A stretch of 64,000 nucleotides of DNA from Catenuloplanes atrovinosus (GTDB lineage Bacteria; Actinomycetota; Actinomycetes; Mycobacteriales; Micromonosporaceae): NCBI RefSeq assembly GCF_031458235.1, contig NZ_JAVDYB010000001.1, positions 8,209,001-8,273,000 on the forward strand, given 5' to 3'. This document shows positions 41,449 to 48,170 of the stretch, piece by piece. The position numbers were made by a program, and so were the translations under genes. The notes below the pieces were generated by a model, which searched no databases, was not told where the DNA came from, and saw only the letters and a list, made by a program, of their open reading frames with translations. Every line of letters begins with the position of its first letter. Positions within the stretch are counted from its first letter, which is position 1.

Positions 41449-42303
41449 GTGACCGCACCCCGTATCGACCTGCACACCCACTCCACCGCCAGTGACGGCA
41501 CGCTGCGCCCGGCCGAGCTGATCCGGGCCGGGGCCGCCGCCGGGCTGACCGTGATGGCGATCACCGACCACGACACCACGGCCGGCTGGGCGGAGGCGGC
41601 CGGCGTGCGCCCGGACGGGCTGACGCTGATCCGGGGCGCGGAGATCTCCTGCCGCTGGCACGGCGCGGAGCCGGGGATCGGGCTGCACCTGCTGGCGTAC
41701 CTGATCGACCCCGCGGACGCGGCGCTCACCGGCGAACTGGCCCGGGTGCGGGCCGACCGGGAGCGGCGCGGCGAGGCGATCGTCGATCTGCTGCGCGCCG
41801 ACGGCATCGACGTGAGCTGGGCGGAGGTGATGGAGTACGCGGCCGGCGGCTCGGTCGGACGCCCGCACATCGCGGCCGCGCTGATCCGGGCCGGGCTGGT
41901 CGACACCACGTCGGAGGCGTTCGGGCCGCGCTGGCTCGGCCGCCGCTACCGGCTGCCCAAGGCCGACATCGACGTCTTCACCGCGGTACGGCTGGTGCGT
42001 GGCGCCGGCGGCGTACCGGTGCTGGCCCACCCGCGCGCCACCCGGCGCGGCCGGATCGTGCCGGACTCGCTGATCGAGGAGCTGGCCGGAACCGGGCTGT
42101 TCGGCCTGGAGGCGGACCACGAGGACCACTCGCCCGAGGAGCGCGAACACGTGCGGCGGCTCGCGGACCGGCTCGGCCTGGTGGTGACCGGCTCGTCCGA
42201 TTTCCACGGTACGCACAAGACCGTGGCGCTGGGCGCGTTCACCACCGCGCCCGAGGTGCTCGACAAGATCGTGGCGGCCGGCACCGGAGTCCCCCCGCTC
42301 TGA
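41449..42303 (+). CDS. PHP-domain metal-dependent phosphoesterase
   Basis: 284 residues. The four PHP motifs are visible: DLHTHSTASDG (motif 1), ITDHDTTAGW (2), RGAEISCRWHG (3) and GSSDFHGTHK (4), with HPRATRRGR between. Stand-alone members act on nucleotides such as 3',5'-bisphosphates or 5'-3' on RNA oligomers (YciV/RNase AM type). GTG start at 41449. It begins 22 bases after the sigma partner gene. Confidence 0.92.
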   Translation: MTAPRIDLHTHSTASDGTLRPAELIRAGAAAGLTVMAITDHDTTAGWAEAAGVRPDGLTLIRGAEISCRWHGAEPGIGLHLLAYLIDPADAALTGELARVRADRERRGEAIVDLLRADGIDVSWAEVMEYAAGGSVGRPHIAAALIRAGLVDTTSEAFGPRWLGRRYRLPKADIDVFTAVRLVRGAGGVPVLAHPRATRRGRIVPDSLIEELAGTGLFGLEADHEDHSPEEREHVRRLADRLGLVVTGSSDFHGTHKTVALGAFTTAPEVLDKIVAAGTGVPPL

Positions 42304-42331
42304 CCAATGTTGATCACGGTAGCGTGATCAT

Positions 42332-42952
42332 GTGGACTTCAAGCTGCTCGGCGAGGTCTTCGTCACGCTGCTGGTCATCGTGGACCCGCCGGGAATGGTG
42401 CCGATCTTCCTGGCCCTGACCGGCACGCTGCCGAAGCGCGACCGGCGCCGGGCCGGGCGACAGGCGGTCGCGCTGGCCTTCGGCGTCATCGTGGTGTTCG
42501 CGCTGCTCGGCCAGACGCTCCTCGACTACCTGCACGTCGACCTGCCCGCGCTGCAGGGCGCCGGTGGGCTGCTGCTGATCCTGATCGCGCTGGAACTGCT
42601 CACCGGCAAGACCGACGACACCAGCGATCGGCAGGCCACCTCGAACGTGGCGCTGGTCCCGCTGGGCGTACCGCTGCTGGCCGGCCCCGGCGCGATCGTC
42701 GCCACCATGCTGTTCGTGCGGAACGCGGAGAACTCGGCGGACTACGTGGCGATCGGCGCCGGGATCGTCGCCGTGATGGGCGTGGTGCTGCTGGTCCTGC
42801 GCTTCTCCGACGTGATCGTGCGGGTCCTCCGGCCGGGTGGCATCGAGGTGGTGACCCGGATCGCCGGCCTGCTGCTGGCCGCGATCGCGGTACAGCTCAT
42901 CGCGGACTCGGTGGCCGCGTTCGTGGCGGAGTACGCCGACCACGCGCGGTAG
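42332..42952 (+). CDS. MarC-family integral membrane protein
   Basis: 206 residues with six predicted helices and the MarC/UPF0056 features VTLLVIVDPPGMVPIFLALT and VPLGVPLLAGPGAIVATML. The family's function is unknown despite the historical link to multiple antibiotic resistance. GTG start; 28 bases after the PHP gene, so probably co-transcribed. Confidence 0.92.
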   Translation: MDFKLLGEVFVTLLVIVDPPGMVPIFLALTGTLPKRDRRRAGRQAVALAFGVIVVFALLGQTLLDYLHVDLPALQGAGGLLLILIALELLTGKTDDTSDRQATSNVALVPLGVPLLAGPGAIVATMLFVRNAENSADYVAIGAGIVAVMGVVLLVLRFSDVIVRVLRPGGIEVVTRIAGLLLAAIAVQLIADSVAAFVAEYADHAR

Positions 42953-42981
42953 CCGTCGTACCCTCCTGGCAGGATCGAGGG

Positions 42982-43905
42982 GTGCGCAGGTCTTCCTCCA
43001 CCGGCCGGTCCGCGGTGCCCGAGCAGCTCGGGTTCCCCGGCATGCCGCAGCGGCTCTTCGTCTGCACGCCCAGCAAGCTCGGCACGTACACGGACTGCCC
43101 GCGGCGCTACCGGTACGCGTACGTCGACCGCCCCACGCCGCCGAAGGGCCCGCCGTGGGCGCACAACTCGCTCGGGGCCAGCGTGCACACCGCGCTGAAG
43201 AACTGGTTCGACCTGCCCGCCGACCGCCGCCGTCCCGGCGTGCTCCCGACCCTGCTCAAGGCCACGTGGGTACGGGAGGGATACCGCGACGTCGAGCAGG
43301 AGCGCGCCGCCTGGCGGGCCGCGCTCGCGTGGCTGGACGGCTACCTCGCCGGCCTCGACCCGGCCTTCGAGCCGGTCGGCGTCGAGCGCGTGGTCGCCGC
43401 CCGCACCGCCGTGCTCGCGCTGAGCGGCCGCGCCGACCGGATCGACGCCCGGGTCGGCCCCGACGGCCGCCGCGAGCTGGTCATCGTCGACTACAAGACC
43501 GGCCGCGGCGGCGCCGACCCGGACGACGCACGCGGCTCACAGGCGCTGGCGCTCTACGCGTTCGCCGCGGAGAAGGTCTTCCACGCCCCCTGCCACCGGG
43601 TCGAGCTGCACCACCTGCCGACCGGCGTGGTGGCCGCGCACGAGCACACCGACGAGTCCCTGGCCCGCCAGGTCCGCCGCGCCGAGGAGACCGCCGCCGA
43701 CATCATGGCCGCGGAGGCCGCCGTCACCGAGGGCGCCGACCCCGACACGGCCTTCCCCACCACCCCCGGCCGGCTCTGCTCCTGGTGCGACTTCCGCGCG
43801 ATCTGCCCGGCCGGCTCCTCCGCCGAGCCGAAGCCCCCCTGGTCGGCCGTCGAGTCGACACTCCGCCCCGACCCGTCCTCCCGCCCCACCCCGGCCCCGG
43901 ACTGA
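42982..43905 (+). CDS. RecB/Cas4-type PD-(D/E)XK nuclease with four-cysteine cluster
   Basis: 307 residues. CTPSKLGTYTDCPRRYRY near the start gives the first cluster cysteine and a QxxxY-like helix. The nuclease core is LSGRADRID and IVDYKTG (catalytic Asp and Lys), and the closing CSWCDFRAICPAG gives the last three cysteines of a 4Fe-4S cluster. This is the stand-alone RecB-family exonuclease found across Actinobacteria. No CRISPR array or AddAB partner is nearby. GTG start at 42982. Confidence 0.9.
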   Translation: MRRSSSTGRSAVPEQLGFPGMPQRLFVCTPSKLGTYTDCPRRYRYAYVDRPTPPKGPPWAHNSLGASVHTALKNWFDLPADRRRPGVLPTLLKATWVREGYRDVEQERAAWRAALAWLDGYLAGLDPAFEPVGVERVVAARTAVLALSGRADRIDARVGPDGRRELVIVDYKTGRGGADPDDARGSQALALYAFAAEKVFHAPCHRVELHHLPTGVVAAHEHTDESLARQVRRAEETAADIMAAEAAVTEGADPDTAFPTTPGRLCSWCDFRAICPAGSSAEPKPPWSAVESTLRPDPSSRPTPAPD

Positions 43906-44389
43906 CCGCCGCTGGCTCCCCGGCACGCCGCCGATCGCGACTGATCACCGACTGATCACCGTCTGCTCTCCGGGCGCGTCTCTGATCGAGGTTGACCGCG
44001 GCCGGCCCCGGCGCGTCCCTGATCGGGACAGGCCGCCGGCCGCCGCTTCTGGCGCGCCGCTGATCGGGACTGACCGTCGGCCGCTTCGCGCCTGCGTGGC
44101 CTGGCCGGCCAGCGGACGAAGGGGCGTCCTGATCACCATTCCGTCCGATACTTCCCGGCGCGGACGGCCGGCGAGCCGCGTTCGCCCGCCGATTCCGTGT
44201 GGTGCCGCGTGGTCGCCGCGTCCGTGGTCGACGGCATCGGTCCGGCCGGCTTTGCTCTGCTTACCTGAACGAACCCGACCAAAGTGCTCGCCGGGACGTC
44301 ACTCGCGAGTGGCGGTTTGTGGGTGATTCGTCCAGGTAAGCAGAGCAAATGCTGCCGGGAGGGCGGCGCCGGGTCGAGGCGGCGGGGGA
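43906..44389. other. Non-coding gap with degenerate repeats and a hairpin element
   Basis: No gene is supported. Between about 43918 and 44090 a motif of the form GGCGCG..CTGATCGGGAC..ACCG..GGCCG recurs three to four times with a period near 45 bases, imperfectly. The GCTCTGCTTACC hairpin element copy 8 follows at 44251-44349. The gap separates convergent genes. Confidence 0.6.
44251..44349. repeat. GCTCTGCTTACC inverted-repeat element, copy 8
   Basis: TTTGCTCTGCTTACCTG (44251-44267) and CAGGTAAGCAGAGCAAA (44333-44349) form a perfect 17-base stem, the longest of the family, around a 65-base loop. It lies between the convergent nuclease gene (ends 43905) and MpaB gene (ends 44390). Confidence 0.87.
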
Positions 44390-45268
44390 TCAGGCGGGGG
44401 TGGGGATGCCGAGGCGGGCGGCGCGGGCGAGGGCGGCCTTGTGGTGGGGGCTGGTGTAGAGGCGGCGGGGGAGTTGGGTGAGGGCGAGGTTCAGGGCGCG
44501 GGTGCTGAGGGCGGCGGTCAGGTCGGTGGTGGGCAGGCCGGGGAGTCCGTAGAGGCGGCGGGCCCAGGGTGGGAGCAGGGAGACGGCGAGGCCCGCTATG
44601 CCGGTGTAGAGCAGGCGCGGCGGGCCGAGGTTGACCAGCAGTCGCAGGGGGAGGCCGCCGAGCAGGGAGGTGCCGGGGGTGGGGATCGGGGGCGCGCTGA
44701 GGAACGCGAACGTGGAGGCGGCGTCGGGGGTGATGCGCAGCTCGGGGCGGATCTCGGCGTAGTAGTCGGCGACCTCGGCGACGGTGCCGGGGACGGTCGC
44801 GGGGTCCAGGCCGATCAGGGCGGCGGCGCGGCGCTGTTCGGCGTAGTAGCCGTCGGCCTCGGCGGGGGTGAGAGGGAGTCCGGCGCGGAGGGCGGTGGTC
44901 AGGAACGACTCCACCTCGGCGACGTGCACCCAGCGCAGCAGTTCGGGGTCGTCGAGGCGGAACTCCTCGCCGGTCAGCGGGTCGGTGGCGCGCATCGCGG
45001 CGTGCCGGCGGCGGACGCGCCGGGCCGCGGCCTCGGCCTGCGCGGTGGTGCCGTAGAGCACGGTCACCACGTACTCCGAGGTGCGGCCGAGGCGGCCCAT
45101 CGGATCGGCGCGGTACGACGAGTTCTGCGCGACGCCCGCGATCGCGCGCGGGTGCAGCGCCTGGAGATAGAGCGAGCGGAGGCCGGCGACCAGCATGATC
45201 GGGCTGGCGTGGACGCGCCAGCTCACCGAGCCGGGACCGAACAGACCGAGGTCGTCGTCGGGATCCAT
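44390..45268 (-). CDS. MpaB-family oxygenase (DUF2236)
   Basis: 292 residues, mostly helical. HPRAIAGVAQNSSYRADPMG (His of the heme/iron site), the spaced Arg and Asp of RVRRRHAAMRATDPLTGEEF and the helix WVHVAEVESFLTTAL are the usual markers of the MpaB/Lcp-like family, some of whose members are heme b oxygenases that cleave polyisoprenoids. The substrate is unknown. ATG start at 45268. Its neighbour is a Fur regulator read in the same direction. Confidence 0.88.
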   Translation of the reverse strand: MDPDDDLGLFGPGSVSWRVHASPIMLVAGLRSLYLQALHPRAIAGVAQNSSYRADPMGRLGRTSEYVVTVLYGTTAQAEAAARRVRRRHAAMRATDPLTGEEFRLDDPELLRWVHVAEVESFLTTALRAGLPLTPAEADGYYAEQRRAAALIGLDPATVPGTVAEVADYYAEIRPELRITPDAASTFAFLSAPPIPTPGTSLLGGLPLRLLVNLGPPRLLYTGIAGLAVSLLPPWARRLYGLPGLPTTDLTAALSTRALNLALTQLPRRLYTSPHHKAALARAARLGIPTPA

Positions 45269-45293
45269 CCACCAAGACTACGGCGGGGAACGC

Positions 45294-45722
45294 TCACCGA
45301 TCGGCGGAGCGGCGGGACTGGCAGCCGGGGCAGAGGCCCCAGAACGTGACCTCGGCCTCGTCCACCTCGAAGCCGGCGGTGTGGTACGGCTCCAGGCAGG
45401 GCGCGTCGCCGACCACGCAGTCGACGTCCGCCACCTCGCCGCAGCCGCGGCAGACCACGTGGTGGTGGTTGTCGCCGGTGCGGGCCTCGTAGCGCGCGGG
45501 GCTGCCGGCCGGCTCCAGGCGGCGGGCCAGGCCGGCCCGGGAGAGCGCGCCGAGCACGTCGTAGATGGCCTGGGTGGAGACCGAGTCCAGGCGCAGCCGC
45601 ACCTGCCGGGCGATCTCCTCGACCTCCAGGTGGCCGCCGCGGGCGAGCACGTCGAGCACGGCGAGCCGCGGGCGGGTGACCCGCAGGCCGCGCATTCGCA
45701 GCTGCTCGTCGGCGGTAGGCAT
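45294..45722 (-). CDS. Fur-family transcriptional regulator
   Basis: 142 residues. Winged helix RGLRVTRPRLAVLDVLARGG and VSTQAIYDVLGALSRAGLAR, regulatory metal region GDNHHHVVCRGCGEVADVDC, and a second CxxC (LCPGC) for the structural zinc. The layout matches actinobacterial peroxide- or iron-responsive Fur (FurA/CatR). No catalase gene is adjacent, which is unusual for that type. ATG 45722 gives the usual N-terminus; a GTG at 45770 is the alternative, and neither has a clear Shine-Dalgarno. Confidence 0.88.
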   Translation of the reverse strand: MPTADEQLRMRGLRVTRPRLAVLDVLARGGHLEVEEIARQVRLRLDSVSTQAIYDVLGALSRAGLARRLEPAGSPARYEARTGDNHHHVVCRGCGEVADVDCVVGDAPCLEPYHTAGFEVDEAEVTFWGLCPGCQSRRSADR

Positions 45723-45881
45723 CCAACCATGACAACACGTCGCTGCCTGCCGCTCAAGACGCTCGCTCACAGGTGGTGCTCACGGACACATCAGCGGATT
45801 ACCAGAGAAGATCGGGAACCGGACCGATCAGGCGGTGACTTTGTTGACGTAGCAACCGGACGTACGGCCTGAGGAGTCATC

Positions 45882-46349
45882 GTGTTCGAGACCATCAACG
45901 GCATGCCCGCGCATGTGCTCATGGTGCATGCGGCGGTCGTCTTCGTGCCCCTGCTCGCGCTCGGCGCGATCGTCTTCGCGGTATGGCCGGCGGTGCGCGG
46001 CCGGATCGACTGGGCGGTCGCGCTGCTGGCCGTGGTCGCGCCGCTGTCCGCGCTGTTCTCGATGCTCTCCGGCAACGCGTTCTACCGCATGCGGGAGGCG
46101 GACGGCACGCCGGAGCAGTTCCTCGACCAGATCGGCGTGCACGCCTCGTACGGCCAGCGGACGTTCGTCTTCTCGCTCGGCCTCGCCGTGGTCACCGGCG
46201 CGCTGCTGTTGCTGACCCGCCGGGCCACCGGCCCGAAGGCGCTCTCCATCGGGCTGAGCGTGGTGGCGGTGGTGCTGGCCGTGGTCACCGGCTACTTCGT
46301 GGTGATGACCGGCGACTCCGGCGCGGCGATGAGCTGGAAGATCTCCTAG
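45882..46349 (+). CDS. DUF2231 membrane protein
   Basis: 155 residues with four helices (about 12-35, 43-62, 95-112 and 120-142) and the DUF2231 opening MFETINGMPAHVLMVHAAVV, whose histidines could bind heme or metal. Function unknown. It is divergent from the Fur gene, so Fur may control it. Its stop overlaps the convergent small membrane gene by four bases. Confidence 0.87.
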   Translation: MFETINGMPAHVLMVHAAVVFVPLLALGAIVFAVWPAVRGRIDWAVALLAVVAPLSALFSMLSGNAFYRMREADGTPEQFLDQIGVHASYGQRTFVFSLGLAVVTGALLLLTRRATGPKALSIGLSVVAVVLAVVTGYFVVMTGDSGAAMSWKIS

Positions 46350-46645
46350 AACAGCACCCGCCCGCAGACCGCGCACAGCGCGATCACCATCACGACCAGC
46401 GCGCCGATCCCGACGCCGTAGCTCAGGCCACGCGCGCGGGACTCGGCCTCGTCGATCGCGGCCGCGTCCTGGCGGGGCAGCCGGCGCGGCGGCGGGGACG
46501 GCCGCAGCATCGGCGGACGCCAGCCGGGCGGCGGGGGCTGCTGCGGCGGCGGCCCGGTGTACCCGGTCTCGGCCGCGGACGGCGGCGGGCCGGAGACGTC
46601 CCGCCAGGGGCTGTGGTCGTCGGGGGCACCGCTGGGGGTCGTCAC
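46346..46645 (-). CDS. Small Pro-rich protein with C-terminal membrane anchor
   Basis: 99 residues. The first 55 are rich in Pro (PPPQQPPPPGWRPPMLRPSP), then a charged helix (RQDAAAIDEAESRARGLSYG) and one terminal helix (GIGALVVMVIALCAVCGRVL). I do not recognise it; its tail-anchored layout is the only clue. GTG 46645 is chosen by composition, since upstream sequence is Arg-rich antisense; a start further in (about 46490) is possible. Confidence 0.55.
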   Translation of the reverse strand: MTTPSGAPDDHSPWRDVSGPPPSAAETGYTGPPPQQPPPPGWRPPMLRPSPPPRRLPRQDAAAIDEAESRARGLSYGVGIGALVVMVIALCAVCGRVLF

Positions 46646-46728
46646 GTCATCCGACGCTACCAACGCGCCATCCGGACGACCCACCTGCGGGGGACACCGG
46701 ACATCCGCGGGTGGGTACGCTGGTGCGC

Positions 46729-46911
46729 GTGAACCCGGAGCTTGAGCCGCGCGCCGGCATCGACGACGAGCGCACCGTCGACCTGGTCGACGACGACCTG
46801 CCCGTGCTCCCGGACCAGACGTCCGACGACACGGACCGTGGCTGGGGAGAGTACGGCAGCGGTGGCAGCAACGACGACCGCCTGCTCGAGGACCGGCCGC
46901 CACACTGGTGA
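46729..46911 (+). CDS. Small acidic conserved protein
   Basis: 60 residues starting VNPELEPRAGIDDERTVDLV and ending SNDDRLLEDRPPHW; very acidic, no membrane segment. The pattern of a C-terminal NDDRLLxDRPPHW is shared by short actinobacterial proteins as I recall, but no function is known. GTG 46729 is used; GTG 46711 would add six residues. It lies just before a hairpin full of DnaA boxes. Confidence 0.62.
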   Translation: MNPELEPRAGIDDERTVDLVDDDLPVLPDQTSDDTDRGWGEYGSGGSNDDRLLEDRPPHW

Positions 46912-46915
46912 CAAA

Positions 46916-46988
46916 GTTATCCACAGGCCGGGGAGACCTGCCTGTGGATAACGTGTGGATCTGTGGATAACCCGCGCGTTCTGTGGAC
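46916..46988. promoter_or_regulatory. Cluster of DnaA boxes forming a terminator-like hairpin
   Basis: GTTATCCACAGGC (46916-46928) pairs perfectly with GCCTGTGGATAAC (46940-46952). The two arms each contain a perfect DnaA box (TTATCCACA, 46917-46925; TGTGGATAA, 46943-46951). A third perfect box is at 46962-46970, with relaxed boxes at 46954-46962 (TGTGGATCT) and 46982-46988 (TGTGGAC). The site lies between the convergent 46911 and 46995 stops, so the hairpin may also end transcription. Confidence 0.75.
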
Positions 46989-46994
46989 GGCGGG

Positions 46995-47339
46995 TTACGA
47001 GGCGCTGGCGGCCGGGCTGCTGGACGTGGTCGTCGAGGAGCTGGTCGACGCCGCCGCGGGCTTGGCCGCGCCCTCCGACTTCGACTCCGTCTTCGTCTCG
47101 GACGACGAGGACGACGCCGCCGCGCCCGACTTGCCGGACTCGGACGAGGACGAGGCGCTGCCGCCACGTGAGTCGGTGCGGTAGAAGCCCGAGCCCTTGA
47201 ACACGATGCCCACCGAGTTGAACAGCTTGCGCAGGCGCCCCTGGCAGGCCGGGCACTCGGTCAGCGGGGCGTCGCTGAACGACTGCACCGCCTCGAGCTG
47301 GTGGCCGCACTCGGTGCAGGCGTACTGGTAGGTGGGCAC
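46995..47339 (-). CDS. FmdB-family zinc-ribbon protein, Ruc/Rv0991c type
   Basis: 114 residues. MPTYQYACTECGHQLEAVQS and ECPACQGRLRKLF give the two CxxC pairs of the FmdB zinc ribbon; the remaining 60 residues are Ser/Ala/Lys-rich and look disordered. Its downstream-of-5-FTHF-cyclo-ligase place equals Rv0991c of M. tuberculosis, described as the redox-regulated chaperone Ruc. A CIRCE-like HrcA operator lies 50 bases upstream. GTG 47339 is preceded by GGAGGGG. A heat- and oxidation-responsive chaperone is therefore the best call. Confidence 0.87.
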   Translation of the reverse strand: MPTYQYACTECGHQLEAVQSFSDAPLTECPACQGRLRKLFNSVGIVFKGSGFYRTDSRGGSASSSSESGKSGAAASSSSSETKTESKSEGAAKPAAASTSSSTTTSSSPAASAS

Positions 47340-47389
47340 GTTCCCCTCCGGAGGATCATCGGCTCAGTGACGTCCGAGGCAACGCCGGG

Positions 47390-47416
47390 TTGGCACTCGG
47401 GAATTCCGAGTGCCAA
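47390..47416 (-). promoter_or_regulatory. CIRCE-like HrcA operator
   Basis: TTGGCACTC (47390-47398), nine bases, then GAGTGCCAA (47408-47416): a perfect inverted repeat with the exact N9 spacing of CIRCE, TTAGCACTC-N9-GAGTGCTAA, differing only by a paired A/T to G/C change. It is placed 50 bases before the FmdB-type gene. Confidence 0.8.
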
Positions 47417-47457
47417 TGATCCGTCATCGGGGCGCCCTCCGTCCAGCGAGGCGGCGC

Positions 47458-48084
47458 TCACCCGAGCCGGACCAGCCCCCCGGACGGGGTGATCACCGCC
47501 TGGACGCGCCGATCGTGCGGTTCGCTGGGCAGCTCGTCGACCAGCTCGCCGTCGTGCAGCAGCGCCACGACCAGCGCGGACGCGCACCTGGTGAGCGCGC
47601 GGTCGTAGGAGCCGCCGCCGCGGCCGAGCCGCACGCCGCGCCGGTCCACCGCGAGCGCGGGCACCACGACCAGCGTGGCCTCCGCGATCGCGGCCGGCCC
47701 GCGCCGCCGCCCGCTGGGCTCACGCAGGCCGCGGGCGCCGACGGTGAGCGACGCCGGCCCCCCGTACTCCGCCCAGTCCAGGTCGAGATCGCGCAGCAGG
47801 ATGGGCAGCAGCAGCGTCCCGTGCGGGCGCAGCATCCGGGAGAGCGAGTCCGGCAGGTCCGCGCCGCCGGGCTCCGCGCCGACCGGCACGTACGCGGTGG
47901 CCAGGGCCGGCCGTTCCGCCTCTATCAGGTCGCTCAGCGCGCGGCGCACCCGCCCGGCCGCGGCCCGGCGATCGTCCTCCGGCAGCGCCCGCCGGGCGGC
48001 CAGCACCCGGTCCCGTACCGTCGTCTTGAGCGCCCGGTGATCGTTCTCCCGCGCGAGGTCGTCTTGATCCGAAAAATCCGGCAC
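47458..48084 (-). CDS. 5-formyltetrahydrofolate cyclo-ligase family protein
   Basis: 208 residues. ALKTTVRDRVLAARRALPED opens the fold, YVPVGAEPGG follows, and the family signature near the end is RRGVRLGRGGGSYDRAL (the GxGxGxYDR nucleotide and Mg site). It converts 5-formyl-THF to 5,10-methenyl-THF with ATP. GTG 48084 has GGAG six bases upstream. Its M. tuberculosis counterpart is Rv0992c, next to Ruc and divergent from galU. Here a GGDEF gene lies between it and galU. Confidence 0.9.
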   Translation of the reverse strand: MPDFSDQDDLARENDHRALKTTVRDRVLAARRALPEDDRRAAAGRVRRALSDLIEAERPALATAYVPVGAEPGGADLPDSLSRMLRPHGTLLLPILLRDLDLDWAEYGGPASLTVGARGLREPSGRRRGPAAIAEATLVVVPALAVDRRGVRLGRGGGSYDRALTRCASALVVALLHDGELVDELPSEPHDRRVQAVITPSGGLVRLG

Positions 48085-48170
48085 GCAACACTCCAGCCAC
48101 AACCCCGGCATTCGGGGCGTCCTGTGCCAGCATCGCAGCTAACGGGCCCGGCGTCATGGGGGGAGAGGCG

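Noticed and set aside
46916-46988. Chromosomal origin of replication
   Set aside because: DnaA boxes are clustered, but dnaA, dnaN, gyrB, rpmH and an AT-rich unwinding region are all missing from the window.
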